From Sindora glabra (taxonomy: Eukaryota; Streptophyta; Magnoliopsida; Fabales; Fabaceae), in assembly GCA_020226215.1 (NCBI GenBank), contig CM035236.1:8623001-8687000 (forward strand): a stretch of 64,000 nucleotides of DNA, given 5' to 3'. This document shows positions 13,359 to 24,942 of the stretch, piece by piece (within the stretch, counting starts at the first letter, position 1; each line of letters starts with the position of its first letter). Under the pieces are notes generated by a model that saw only the letters and a list, made by a program, of their open reading frames with translations, had not been told where the DNA came from and did not search any database. Made by a program: the position numbers and the translations under genes.

Positions 13359-13896
13359 ATGAAAAGGGTAATCTAAAATCTCCCTACAGATATCATTTCA
13401 ATAAACAAATCCTAATTAAATTTGTAGATACGAAGACTAATAGTTAATTATGACATTTGCCCCCTCGAAAATTTTTATATTCATAGTTGATAGTAAAACA
13501 AAAAGATAAACAATTTTACTGAGAATTTTTAATTTAAATAATATTTTGACATTTTTTAAAAATTTTATACTTCCTATTACATTTAGAGTTTAATTTCTGT
13601 TCATTTTATTCATCTGTAAAAAATAGTCAATTTTGAGCAACTTTTCCTTTCGTATTTTCCTTTTCTGGTCTTTTTTAGTGCTAGCAATGGCATGTCTAAT
13701 TACGAGGGCACATGGAAATCATAATGTGAAATGGATGATGTTTTCTAAGGCAAGCAAAAGGGGAAACTCCACGAGTTCTCGAGCTATATCGGCGAATGAA
13801 AGAGCGATCGATGGCCATTATCTTACTTCAACTTTCAAACGTGCTGTCGCAATGTTTTGTGGATATTGCACTATCAAATCAAATAAGCTGCAATAA
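13359..13896 (+). CDS. Candidate small secreted peptide gene (two exons, speculative)
   Basis: A CT-rich tract like a plant leader (13.20-13.29 kb) is followed by ATG AAA AGG at 13359 directly before a GTAATC donor. A possible acceptor at 13626 joins in frame to an ORF ending at 13896, giving 92 aa. The product would start with a basic n-region, then a hydrophobic stretch (IFLFWSFLVLAMACLI) and a plausible signal-peptide cleavage site after RAHG. The mature part has basic pairs and two cysteines near the end (MFCGYC). Without the splice the ORF has no ATG before the hydrophobic stretch. The acceptor has a weak pyrimidine tract and no known peptide motif (CLE, IDA, CEP, PSK) is present, so this remains a hypothesis. 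Confidence 0.25.
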
Positions 13897-14895
13897 AAGT
13901 GACTCCATCATAGCTTTGACTTAATGTGAAACACGAAAGGCAAAGTGGGAAAAATGACTTGTGCAGTATGAGTTTTAATAGTCATACTCTGCTGTACCTA
14001 ATTATTGAATTCATTTACAAGTGGGAAATCGAATCATAAGATTTTTTTTTTTTTTTTAAATTGACGACCCAAATTCCAAACAATGAAAGAATTTACATTT
14101 TAGCGATCCGATGGTAACAACTCTAATAGTATTAATATGAATCAATATTCTTAATTTTGTAAGTAGACAATCGAGCAAACTTAAATTCAATTTATGTCTT
14201 AAACTAGAGAAATTATAAAATTTTTATATTTTGAATACGTTATATTTATTTTCCTTGGGATTTAAGTTAATTATATTAATAGGGTGTAACTCCTTTCCAA
14301 TATACTTTACCTTTATGTGGGCACGGAACAAGATCTCTCTTCAAAGGCTTCTATGCTTGTTTTCGAATTCGCAGCAATCGATGAGTACGATTGAGTTTGA
14401 GAAGGTAAATTTATATTTAAATAAAATAAATTAAGATAAAGATGCTGAGTGCATATAAAAATGAGAAATTTGTATATATTTTTAAAATTATTAACATATG
14501 TGAGTAAAATTTCAAAAGAAATGAATGTAATTTGTCCGCTTATTTTATTAATGCATGTTTTTCATGCCAAAACAGTCTAGGCAAACTATCTAATGACCAC
14601 ATTGCAATGTTGGCATAACGATTATTGGCAGACAAACCCTGCACATGCCAAACAATCTAACCCAAAAATTTGCTGGATGCCTTATGTTTAGGCCCATGTA
14701 AGACGAGGTCAGCCAAGCCCATGATTTCAAGCTTGGGTTGATCATGTTTAAAAAATAGGGCCCATTGGGTTGAGTGTATATACCCTTGACAAATTGAGTG
14801 ATAACTACGCGGATAAGGAAGGTTATCTAGAAATCACGGAGGACGAAAAAAGTAAGAAAGAGAAGTCGCATGAACCGCGTGGTTGTAGAAATTGA

Positions 14896-15072
14896 AAATT
14901 GACGAACTACATTGAAAACATGAATCCGAATTGTGGAAAAGAAGCAACCAACGGGGGCGACTTTATAGATGCTCCTGTTCTTGGTCTACAGCCCCTTCAT
15001 CAAGTCGATGAATATTTACCAATTCGAAGAGATGCGTTGATTCTCATTTATGAGAACAAGAATCCATGTTGA
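14896..15072 (+). other. Short open stretch in a less AT-rich island
   Basis: A 58-codon open frame ends at TGA 15070; its first ATG is at 14920. The translation has mixed, protein-like composition (NPNCGKEATNGGDF, then DEYLPIRRDALILIYENK), unlike the AT-rich surroundings. It may be a gene fragment carried by a transposon. No family assigned. Confidence 0.2.
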
Positions 15073-15659
15073 ACTCCAAATAGCCCCTGTGTTGAAAATG
15101 TATTAATTTTTTTGCAAAATTAACCGTAAAAAATGAAATTTAAGAATTATATTATTAAATATAAGATGATAGAATAAATTTATAAAATTTAATTTAATAA
15201 ATATAAAATATTTAAAATTTAGATTTCATTTTTAATATGTATAATGCTTTATTGTAAAATTGCACAACAATAAATATGAAGTCAAACAATTATTTTTTTT
15301 AAAAAAGTATTCAGAGAATATTTTATGTGTTGATGAGGTATGAAATAATCCTCAGTGGACATCTTCTATTTTAGGTTCAACTAAAGAGACAATTCTTCTA
15401 TAGAAAACAATTATTAACAAAATTTGGTGAATTCCATGAGTTTTGAAACTAATGCGGTAGTTATCGAAAATTGTTATATTGAAATTATTTAATTATATTC
15501 GTTAAAAAATAAATAATTAAAATTTAATAATTTTAAATTTTGTTACATTACTTCAAAATTTAAAAATTATTAATTTGAAAATTTGAAAATTAACAGCGAG
15601 CATTGCGGGCACCACAAAATTTTTTAATTTTAGTTGCCATGAATTAACTTGTTCTAACT

Positions 15660-16140
15660 AGAAGTAGGAATAAGTTAGATTAATCTAAATTTTACTTTAT
15701 ATAGATCAAACATGTTTTGTAAATTATTAATTTAAATTTGGTCTACTAACTCATATAAAATTAAAATTCAAGTTTGGTTTGACTTATTTAAAAAATTTAA
15801 TTTAATCTGTTCATTTATTCAAAATTTTACTTATATAATTGAATTTTTAAATAAGTTAATAGATAAATATTTTCAATATAAAAAATTAATAATTAAATTA
15901 TATCTATACTTATAATTGTATGCATTAAAGTAATATTAACAATATATATTTTATAAATATATAGTATATTTATGATATTATATTATATATAAATATATTA
16001 ATTATTTAAATTTAAATAGATCGAATTAATAGATTTACAAGCTAACTTAAAAAAAACGTTTAATTTATTTATTTAAATAAATTTATTTATTAATTTTAAT
16101 CTAATCTATTTAAATAAAAAATTAAAATTAAAATAAATCA
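15660..16140 (+). repeat. AT-rich dispersed repeat, copy 1
   Basis: This stretch resembles 62.62-62.99 kb in the same orientation. Both start with a gttagatt-type motif and contain runs such as atatataaatatattaatta. Both have a cluster with 'ttta' followed by 'caagctaa' or 'cgagccaa' toward the right end. It is likely an old non-coding transposable element. Alignment is by eye in low-complexity DNA, so the limits are approximate. Confidence 0.35.
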
Positions 16141-16163
16141 AAAATAAGTTATAACGCAAGTTC

Positions 16164-16550
16164 ATGATAAGCGAGGAAACTTTCCGCCCTCAGTTGCGAC
16201 CTACTAAAACTAATGTGGTTTTTGTGCAAAATGGAATGCTATTTGGTCTTACCGATTCCGATCCGGCCAAAATGGAGAGGCTCTTGGTCTGCCACCATGA
16301 TTGGATGTTTCTACATGCGCAATTTCATACTCATAATTGGTCCCCACAAGGCATCCTCGCTCGCATTTCAAGAAAAAGACGAGGAGGGATTGAGTTGAGG
16401 CAGACTATTCCTCCACGAACTTTCAAAAATAAGGGCCACGGGAAGAGTCTCCATTCTCAATGTACCCCTAAAGTGACGAAGTCGCAGACAAATCCTGCCT
16501 TCGCTTTTGAAAATATCAAAGTATTTTTAACTTTATATTATCACAAATAA
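16164..16550 (+). CDS. Orphan ORF of 128 codons in a GC-richer island
   Basis: A genuine ATG opens a 128-codon frame with near-balanced composition, inside DNA that is otherwise extremely AT-rich. The translation contains HHDWMFLHAQFHTHNW and a basic stretch ISRKRRGG but no domain I recognise. A second plus frame (16213-16398) is also open, which weakens the coding argument. It could be an orphan gene, a fragment captured by a transposon, or an exon of something lost. About 1.1 kb separates it from the F-box gene downstream. Confidence 0.25.
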   Translation: MISEETFRPQLRPTKTNVVFVQNGMLFGLTDSDPAKMERLLVCHHDWMFLHAQFHTHNWSPQGILARISRKRRGGIELRQTIPPRTFKNKGHGKSLHSQCTPKVTKSQTNPAFAFENIKVFLTLYYHK

Positions 16551-16829
16551 AAATCAATGTTCAACTATATTTTACAAATTTTATATCTTTACATGAAAGA
16601 TTAACTTTCTATTATTTTACACAAAAATTTGTAGTTCAAAACAAAACGATGCTTTCTTTTATTTTAATCAAATCACTATATCCAATTGCACTTAAAATCA
16701 ACTCCCATTCAAATTTAGATGAAGCACTCAAGATTCGAACTGAAGCTATTTCTTACACAAACAAAGAATTAAAAATTCATTTAATTCATATAGAAAATAA
16801 CTTCCCACAAAAAGTTAAATTTTTTAAAA

Positions 16830-17060
16830 AATATTTTTCAATATAAACTTCCTGAAAAATAATCAAAATTATTTAGTTGATATATAGAAAGTGACAATAC
16901 CTAATAAGTAATTTTCTCATAAATAACTTTTTATATCTTATTTAGTTTGATTTTAAATATTTTAAAAAGTATTAATAAAATAATTATTATATTTCAATAT
17001 TATTATAATATAAAATAATAAATTTTAATTATTCTTAATTAAATTTAATGAGAATAATTT
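16830..17060 (-). repeat. Inverted relative of the 49.6-49.8 kb repeat
   Basis: The reverse complement of about 16.83-17.06 kb matches 49.59-49.80 kb, including attatttttca(g/a)gaagttta and a shared tttagttgat/aactaaataat region. This points to two copies of one dispersed element in opposite orientation. Limits are approximate. Confidence 0.4.
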
Positions 17061-17687
17061 TATTATTATATTTATAAATAATATACAAAATAAAATTTAT
17101 TTAAGAGAGAGGTGAATAAATAACTTTGTATATTTTATGAAAATTAGTAAACCTTGTGAGAAAATTTTATTTTCTTTAATTTAAAAACTAATGATCATTT
17201 AAATAATCTATATATTTTTTATTTTTCAAAAAATAAAACTTTTAAGACGAATTAAATCAACTCTAAAATTATTTCTTTTCCCCTGTAGTTCCTACTTCTC
17301 ACGTGGTCCCACCCATTGAGTTGCTAATTCCTCCTCCTCAGCTTAAACGAAAACCAAAAATTTTTTTCCCCGTAAACAAAAATAATATATATATATTTTT
17401 CAGAGATTCAATAGCCGTCCAAAGTCATAGTTTCTAACGGCAGCGATGAGTATGATACCTGCCATCACACGCTAACCCAACACTGGCGTCGAGTACCGGA
17501 CAACAGTTCCTGAACCTCCCCTCGATGATTGCGACAACGACACGCCCCTTCCACCATTTGACGGGTTTACAGTGCGTGCATCTTCCCTCTTCTCTCTACG
17601 CGCTCTTTTAATACACTTCCTCTCATTCCCCCCCTCCGCCAGCTCGTCTGTCTTGTGAACCCATTCCCTATTGCTCTTTGCACCCTA

Positions 17688-19310
17688 ATGGGACAGGCAC
17701 CCTCCATCGCTGTAGTTTCGCCGGAGCTTAATCTCCGGGACATTTCCCACACCAACCGATTTAATCAACGTTCTCCAAGCGCCGACGCTCGGGTGGATCC
17801 GAATGTGGATTTCCATTTTACCGAGAACTCGTTTGGTGGTCGCGACTATAGTTTAGATCTTCCAGACGATATTTTGGCTTCGATTTTTCAATTTCTCGGC
17901 ACCGTTGATCGGAAACGATGCTCCCTTGTCTGCCAGAGGTGGATGCGCGTCGAGGGCCGGAGCCGACGCCGGCTTTCGCTGAATGCCCAATCGGAGCTAC
18001 TGGATTTCGTTCCTTCATTGTTTACGAGATTTGATTCTGTGGCGAAACTCGCCCTCCGTTGCGACCGCCGGTCCACCAGCATTAACGACGATGCTCTGAT
18101 ACTCATCTCGCTTCGCTGCAGGAACCTCACGCGCCTGAAAATTCGTGGTTGCCGTGAAATTACAGAATTCGGAATGGCTGTCCTTGCTAAGAATTGCAAG
18201 GCTTTGAAGAAGCTCTCTTGCGCTTCATGTATGTTTGGTGCCAAAGGTATGAATGCTGTTCTAGAACATTCTACGGCCCTTGAAGAGCTCTCTGTGAAGA
18301 GGCTTCGAGGGATCCAAGATAGTAGTGAACTTATTGGTCCCGGTTCTGCATCTTCATCTTTGAAATCCATATGCCTGAAGGAGCTTGTTAATGGCCAAAG
18401 CTTCTTACCCCTTATTGTTGGTTCCAAAAAGCTTCAAACTTTGAAGCTAATTCGCTGCATGGGAGATTGGAATAAGACACTAGAAGACATCGGAAACTTT
18501 AACAATGGCTTAATTGACATTCACCTGGAAAAGATTCAAGCTAATGATGCGGGGCTTTTCGGAATTTCCAACTGCTCAAGGTTGGAGAGTTTGCATATTG
18601 TGAAAACTCCCGAGTGTTCTAATGTGGGGCTTACCTACGTTGCTGAGAAATGCAAGCATTTGAGGAAGCTTCACATTGATGGTTGGAGGACTAATAGGAT
18701 TGGCGATGATGGTTTGATTGCTGTAGCCGAACACTGTATTAATTTACAAGAACTTGTTTTGATTGGTATTTATCCTACATGTTTGAGCTTGAAGGCGATA
18801 GCTTCTAATTGCCAAAGTTTGGAAAGATTGGCACTTTGTGGGATTGGCACCGTTGGTGATGTGGAGGTTGAGTGTATTGCTACCAAGTGTGTAGCACTTA
18901 AGAAGCTATGCATTAAAGGATGCCCAATATCCGATGCTGGAATCGAAGCTATTGCATCAGGATGTCCGAATTTGGTTAAAATTAAAGTGAAGAAGTGCAG
19001 TAAAGTGACTGGGGCGGTTGCAGAAAGAGTTTGTGAAAGGAGAAGTTCTTTGGTGTTTAGTTTTGATGATAGTGAAGTTGAAGCTTTGGATGGCAGTGGT
19101 AGTGATGGTGCTCAGGAAAGTACTATAGGAGGATTTGCGGCAATAGTCGGGCAAAATATGGTTGCTGATGCTCCATCAAGTAGTAGTAATAACAACCGGT
19201 TAACAATGATAAGAACAAGGTTGGGATTTTTGGTTGGTAGAAATTTAGTGCCCTGCGCCTTCAGAAGGTCGTCAAATAGCGATGATTTTTCCCATGGCAG
19301 CATTTCATAA
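17688..19310 (+). CDS. F-box/LRR protein, VFB/SKIP2 type, 540 aa
   Basis: Substrate-recognition subunit of an SCF ubiquitin ligase. Single exon, as in the Arabidopsis VFB genes. The start is the ATG at 17688 (MGQAPS), the N-terminus typical of the family; the frame is open 11 codons further upstream but only from GTG. The F-box lies at residues 57-95 (LDLPDDILASIFQFL, then CSLVCQRWMRVEG) and would bind SKP1. It is followed by a series of leucine-rich repeats of the cysteine-containing type from about residue 120 to 450, for example CRNLTRLKIRGCREIT and CPNLVKIKVKKCSKVT. A serine-rich, low-complexity tail ends the protein. The upstream 300 bp has a TATA-like tract near 17.39 kb. The closest family is VIER F-BOX PROTEINE / SKIP2, linked in Arabidopsis to growth and auxin-responsive expression. 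The family call is firm and the exact paralogue is inferred from synteny. Confidence 0.93.
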   Translation: MGQAPSIAVVSPELNLRDISHTNRFNQRSPSADARVDPNVDFHFTENSFGGRDYSLDLPDDILASIFQFLGTVDRKRCSLVCQRWMRVEGRSRRRLSLNAQSELLDFVPSLFTRFDSVAKLALRCDRRSTSINDDALILISLRCRNLTRLKIRGCREITEFGMAVLAKNCKALKKLSCASCMFGAKGMNAVLEHSTALEELSVKRLRGIQDSSELIGPGSASSSLKSICLKELVNGQSFLPLIVGSKKLQTLKLIRCMGDWNKTLEDIGNFNNGLIDIHLEKIQANDAGLFGISNCSRLESLHIVKTPECSNVGLTYVAEKCKHLRKLHIDGWRTNRIGDDGLIAVAEHCINLQELVLIGIYPTCLSLKAIASNCQSLERLALCGIGTVGDVEVECIATKCVALKKLCIKGCPISDAGIEAIASGCPNLVKIKVKKCSKVTGAVAERVCERRSSLVFSFDDSEVEALDGSGSDGAQESTIGGFAAIVGQNMVADAPSSSSNNNRLTMIRTRLGFLVGRNLVPCAFRRSSNSDDFSHGSIS

Positions 19311-20770
19311 TCTTTGTGAGAAAGGTGAAGTACATTGTTTCTCTGTGAACATTATGTGAAGATGAGTTTTTTGTGTTTCTGTTGTTTGTTCATGGCCTTG
19401 TTGCTCCCCTGGAATGTTTTGTTTCCCTGGGATATGGGTATTGTCAATTCATTTATTTTGCCAATTACTGTATTGTATTCCATAATTTTTTACGTCAATG
19501 TTAGCTTCTTAGTTTATATCTACTCTGAAGAACATCAAAATGATGTTATTCACAACTTGAGATCAGATATAAGCTCAAATCTGTCAGCCTGCATATCTGT
19601 TGGGTGGCCAATTGTAGTTTTGAAGTACGAGAATATTGGAATCATCCAAATACGTTGGTTTGTGGTTTCTGTTGACTTTCTGTACGTTGTCAATGTCTGC
19701 AAACAGAAGATATTCTATATTGCGGTGTATTCTCTAACCATGAGCCCCTACATCCTGCGTAGACATCTCCTGCCAAAATGAATTTTAGAAATGTTCTTGT
19801 TTTTGCATTAGCAGACAGCATCTTCAACTTCAAGGGCCAAGAGTTACGCAGATAATTGCGTATTTTCCTGATAAGAAAAGTTAGCACAACACTTTTACAT
19901 GCCCATTCAATATTATTGTATTTTTTATATAATATGAAAAATGACATGCAGGGTTTCACAGAAAGAGGACCTTGTGATTGGCAATGTGTAGTAATCTCTG
20001 TAATTATGTTCTCTAATTTCTTGGTAGATTGTGGAGACTCAATGTCATTTCTTACAAATCAATTCCATCATATATTGAATGTAAATTCACAAAAACATTC
20101 GAAGAAGTGAGCAAGCAATTTACTGTTAATCAGTATCATTAATTAAAGACAGTCAGAAGCAGAAATCTCAGAATAGCTATATAACTGCCCAAGTTACATC
20201 AACTGAGACTCGTGCTAAATTTTAAGAGAATTCAATTATTAGTGTGAGTATTGTTTGAGGCGCTTAATTCTGATTTAATTGATCGAACTTTGGCATGGTC
20301 TCATCCTTTAAATGATATAGCTCAGTAAAGCAATGTTTATGAACTGATTTAAAAAATTAACACACATTACAGATACACAGATTAAAATATTGATTGCCTA
20401 TGAATCTCCTTACAATCGATTAATCGCGAGATCCAATGGTAAAATGTCTGATTAAAAATCTAAACATCATATTTTGCGGAATTTTGAAAGAAATGAAATT
20501 CTTTGAACTTCAATTCCTTCTATATTTTCTTTCAAAGTCTAATGACTGTTTATGAATTATTTAATAGATAAATTGATGTATTGTATCATTACTTGCTTTT
20601 GATAATTCTCTGAATCAGCCAACTAAGCTTTGGCTTAGGTAATTGGGGTAGACAGAAGACATGCAGACATAGGTTGTTGTTATTGTTGTTCCCAGTTAAC
20701 CATTAGGTAATATACATCTAACAAAACGTGGAAACATAACACATGAAACATCAGTAGACAAGCTGGGCAA
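19311..20770. other. 3' flank of the F-box gene; no other gene
   Basis: The first few hundred bases are probably the 3' UTR of the F-box gene, since composition stays moderate to about 19.8 kb. The open frame at 19.34-19.78 kb lacks a family signature and starts from a non-ATG codon. Nothing else was recognised. Confidence 0.5.
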
Positions 20771-20776
20771 AATCCA

Positions 20777-21930
20777 CTAGCGGACTACAGAAGATGATAA
20801 GTGGGGATTGATCAAGCCTTCCTTCTTAACCAAGGCATTCACCCTTTGATTTGCCTCCCTGAAGATATGATAAACTGCCTTATGAGGAATTCTGGTACAC
20901 TTGAAAGAAGCGGATGCAGCATTTGATTAGAAATACTTCTCCTACAAAGGAGTTTAACAACCACATGAGAATCAAGTTCAATATTCAAGTCAGAAATATT
21001 TAGCTCAACGGCAAGTTTTAGCCCTTCCAAAAGGCCCCATAACTCAGGTATGACATTGGTTGAAAAGCCAGTGCCTTTATAAAGCCTTTTAACACACGCA
21101 CCGTGAGTGTCACCAGCCATCCTAGGATTGCCAGGGACAGAACCATTTGTATTTAAATTAAACCACCCTTCACTAGGAGGATGCCATTTAATTAGATGCA
21201 TTGAGTTTACTTTGACTGCATCAGGTCAAGGCTTCCCTATTGAGGCAAATATCTCGGCTGCTTCGGATTGGATACTAAATTTCAGAGAGTTCATGAGTCT
21301 ATCACGGTGGGAAGAAGACAAATTGTTATGTGTCAGTTGGTTCCTAGCTCCCCGAATGCACCAGAGAGCAGTACAGAACACAACACACCAAGGCAATTCT
21401 AACACAATGTACATAGCACGAGTTGAACAATTTATTTTAAGCCATAAACAAAGATCTGTAGCAAAAGAAGGGATGAGATCTGCAGGAACGGCAAGAGTCT
21501 GCCGTAAACTAGCTTTAACAGAGCAGTCACGTAGGATATCTACAGGAGTTTCCTAATGGGTCAAATATAATGAACACAAGCCCTCCGAATGAATGCCTCT
21601 ATATTTCAGGACAGAGCCGGATTTGATAGTGTTATGAGTGAGGAGCCATATGAATAATTGGCTTTTTGGTGGAACAGGCAGCTTCCACAACCACAAATTA
21701 TCAAACCAGTTAACAGTATTCTAAATGAGCTCTGATCATAGAACAAGCAGAAGAAGAAGAAGAAGAAAAGTTACCATTAGATGAAGCTCCCCAGATGAGA
21801 GCATCATTGCTGTTGCTGTCAGGATTAACATGCACAGACCGGATGATGCCTAGAATTGAATCAGGGAAAAAATGAGCAAGCATGTCAGTATTCCAGCAGC
21901 CTGGGCCCTGCAATGAGTCTTAACTTTCCA
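20777..21930 (-). pseudogene. LINE-type RNase H / zf-RVT remnant
   Basis: This is the 3' end of a decayed non-LTR (LINE) retrotransposon, or a gene-like copy derived from one. From upstream to downstream on the minus strand there is a zf-RVT-like piece (about 21913-21710, with IWGASSNGNFSSSSSSA), a WCVVFCTALWCIRGARNQLTH linker (around 21400), and an RNase H domain (21201-20839, with WHPPSEGWFNLNTNGS, PELWGLLEGLKLAVEL and ELDSHVVVKLL). The domain tail ANQRVNALVKKEG continues in another frame to a TAG at 20779-20777, so there is a frameshift near 20.87 kb. The first catalytic aspartate (normally LNTDGS) is asparagine. No reverse transcriptase core was found. Confidence 0.8.
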
Positions 21931-21939
21931 TTCAGCTTG

Positions 21940-23400
21940 ATCGTAATTAAGAGGGCCCTAAAAGAATAATCTAAGGGGACTTAACGCAGTCCAATTGTTA
22001 TGCCAGCAGCTGGTTTGATGGCCATTAAAGGTAAGTCATCTCATACCCATTTGAATAAAATTCCCAACTTTCCTCATGCCCTGTCAAACGAGAGACACGA
22101 CTACTTTAGGGCCCTTTCTATTATGGATGTATCTATCATAAGGACACTAAGCCCATGGTTTCCCCTTAACATGAAGAAAATTCTTAAATCATCTAACTGG
22201 GAGAATTTATTTTGTCTTTATCAACTTGGATTCTCAACTATCCCTTAAAAATTCATAAATCATCTAACGGAGAATTTCTTTTGTAATTCTGTCTACGTAC
22301 TTTTAAATGCAAGCCAATCACTTCATTGCTATAATAATAATAATAATAGGTGAGAGGAAGTATATATTATCTAGTGGAGAGCCATATCCGACCCAGGATA
22401 AAATAATATAGTAATTTGATCAGAATTATTTTAATTAATACATAATTTCCATAACATAATATAGTAATTACTTTAATTTGATTAGAAAAATATAATAGTA
22501 TGTTACTTCTATGTTATACAATGCTTTGGTTTTGTTTGTTCTTGTTTTTTCCCTGCTCTTAGCGCTATGATAAAAAGAGAGCAGCGGCAGCATATGCAAG
22601 CCTTTCTCCAAGGGATTGATATTCTCGGGTTTATGGAACTTTATTTATATCATTTAAATTGCATGCTCAAATGGGGTTTGATACCATCTGCTTTATATTT
22701 TAACAGCTGGAGAAAAGTCAGAGTGGGGTGGCAGGAGAGAATTTCGTTGAGGACTAGTTTGAACATTGTGTATATTTGATTCTTGGTTGAGCACATTGCT
22801 TCGGATAATCTGATATTTTCATCACCTTCTTTGTTTGATAGAGAGAAAGAAAATTGAGAAGAATTTTTTTTTTAAAATTTTCTCTTGCCTTTTATTAGAA
22901 TGAAGGGGAAAGAAAAAAGAAAGAAATATTAGACATCAAATTTGTAGTCGTCATTTTCTAATCAATTCAAATTTAAGAAAAAAAATTTCTTCCCATTTTC
23001 TTCTCAATTCAAATTTAAAAAATTTCTCTTCTTTCTCTCCTAATTTCTTTCTCCATGTTGCACCCCCTAGTAAAATCCTCTTTCTTTATTTTTTTTAATT
23101 TCTGTTTAGGTGGGCAATTGCCAAACTCCTATTGCTGCATTTGTAGGAAAACAACATGAATAAATGCCAGACAACATTCCTCCCCCTTCTCTGAAGTTAC
23201 TTTTCCTTGTAGAAAATTATGGCAGCCATTGCCTCTGTACTGAAAACTAGTCAATAATATTTCAGATGTTATTTATTCGTACCACCAAACAAACATGAAA
23301 AAACTTACAAATTCTCTAACTTTGCCTTAAGAATTGAGCAACAAAATTCAATGCACAGATCATAGCAAGTAAAGAAACCACAGGAAACTTAGTTAATCGG
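21940..23400. other. Intergenic; no gene supported
   Basis: Moderate to high AT. The frames at 22.00-22.25 and 22.57-22.78 kb show no family signature. A short direct repeat containing tcaattcaaattta occurs twice near 22.96-23.02 kb. The first part may belong to the adjoining LINE remnant. Confidence 0.45.
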
Positions 23401-23411
23401 CTCGTAGTATG

Positions 23412-24942
23412 CTAAATAGTATAATAGGTTTGTGCAAAAGTAAGCAGCACCAAGACGACAGCAGCAACCAGAGATATAATCGCCCATGGATCATTGAAGT
23501 AATTATGTCTCAAACTCGCACGCCAAGGATTCTATCTATGATTGTAATAGCGATTCACAGCCTCTGACAATGGAGAAAGGTAACTGTTCTTAATGTCGAA
23601 AACAACCTGTTGACACAGACGATTGAAAAGGTCAGCAACTTCAGCATCACTTCCAAGCCAATGTTCTATGATTCCACAGGAATGAAGATACCGCTGGAGA
23701 ATTAATCAAGTTGTCCATGAAGATTACATAGGATGTAATGTCATTGCTGCAATCAAGATGACACTGTTCGAATGCAATAAGGTTGAGGAACAAAGACTTG
23801 GTACCCTCATGAGTCAAAAGCCTCGGCATTCTCAAAACTCCATTCTTAAACTTGATACCCCAAAAACGATCCGTTTTCTTTCTCTTAAATTTGATTCCAG
23901 ATTCTCTGAGCTCCTTGACGCAATGTACTAGTTGCTGCCGCCGTTTGTCTGCTAATCTCTGGTTACTTGACCGGCGTTTGATCCAAACTCTCGGTGCCGG
24001 TTGAGTTCCCATACGCTATAGGCTACAACGGAACACATCCAGACAGTGAAGAACACCTTGATCGGACAAAGGATCGAAGGTTGTCATAGTCCTAAGCGAC
24101 CATTCCAATCTCTGTCGTTTTTGGTTAACGGCTCATCGGTCGGCATTAATGGGTCGAAGAATCCCAGTGCTACTTCCGCAACCAGACCTTTCTGATCAGG
24201 ATTACCCAATCGAAGTCCCAGAAGCCGATCCAGTACAAAGAAAGAAAGCTGGTTTTCTAGCATTATCATGTCTCTTTGGCTAGAATGCATTGAACCGCGC
24301 CTTGCGAAAACAGGGTCGCTTCGAAAATACCGAGGTTGCTTGAATCCCGTCTTAACTCCCCGAAAGAGCTCAAGCACGAAGCAACCGTCGAGAACCAACA
24401 TTTCGACAAATTCATTGCTGCTCAAGGAAATTGGTTCTTCAGAACAGGAACGGGCTTTTTCTTCGGTTTCTTTCATCGAATCAAGGTAGAAATTGATGTC
24501 ATGATTTGTGCGCTTCAGGACATGGTGCAGGGTGGCGGTCCATTTGGCGGAGCTGCCTCTTTCCGTGGTGGTAGGGGCCTAAAGACACAATCTGAGGCAC
24601 AAAAGCTTTGTCCCCATTGCCATCTCGAAGGTAATGGGGGACTCTGTTTATTGACAACCTAGACCATGAACTGGCTATGTCGTCTTGGCGTGCCAGCTCT
24701 AGTTTTTCTTTGATGGAAATCAGCCATTCGGAATCTGGTGAGTTTGTTTCTTCTGCGTCTTCTTTGATGGTAATCTGCAATGACTCTGAGAAATCGTGCT
24801 GGAGTTTCTTATGCTGCTCTTTATACTCTTCTGATTGGATGCCAGAATTAGTGGACCATGAGATTCCGGATCCTAAGGTTTCTCCGAGTTTGAGGGTGAT
24901 GAGGTACCAGCTTAAAAGTTCTTTGTTGAAGACAGCCACCAT
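23412..24942 (-). pseudogene. DUF247 (UPF0481) protein pseudogene
   Basis: Plant-specific DUF247 proteins are often membrane-anchored by one C-terminal helix. The ATG at 24942 opens a frame with SINRVPHYL and VSLGPYHHGKRQLRQM, typical of the family. The frame then breaks near 24.54 kb, where a small deletion removes the usual EHKWR region. It resumes in another frame through EMLVLDGCFVLELFRG and MIMLENQLSFFVLDRLL to a further break near 24.09 kb. An in-frame TAG sits at 24018-24016. The next block (GTKSLFLNLIAFEQCH) ends in a shift near 23.69 kb, before IIEHWLGSDAEVADLFNRLC. Another TAG at 23534-23532 replaces the tryptophan in NHRWN. The C-terminal helix (WAIISLVAAVVLVLLTFAQTYY) ends at TAG 23414-23412. 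With at least three shifts and two stops it is non-functional as read, unless the sequence has many errors. Confidence 0.92.

Noticed and set aside
17888..18427. 179-codon minus-strand ORF inside the F-box gene
   Set aside because: It is antisense to a well-supported F-box/LRR coding sequence, and its translation has no independent family signature.
19335..19781. 148-codon plus-strand ORF after the F-box gene
   Set aside because: It starts from a non-ATG codon, lies where the 3' UTR is expected, and has low-complexity hydrophobic composition.
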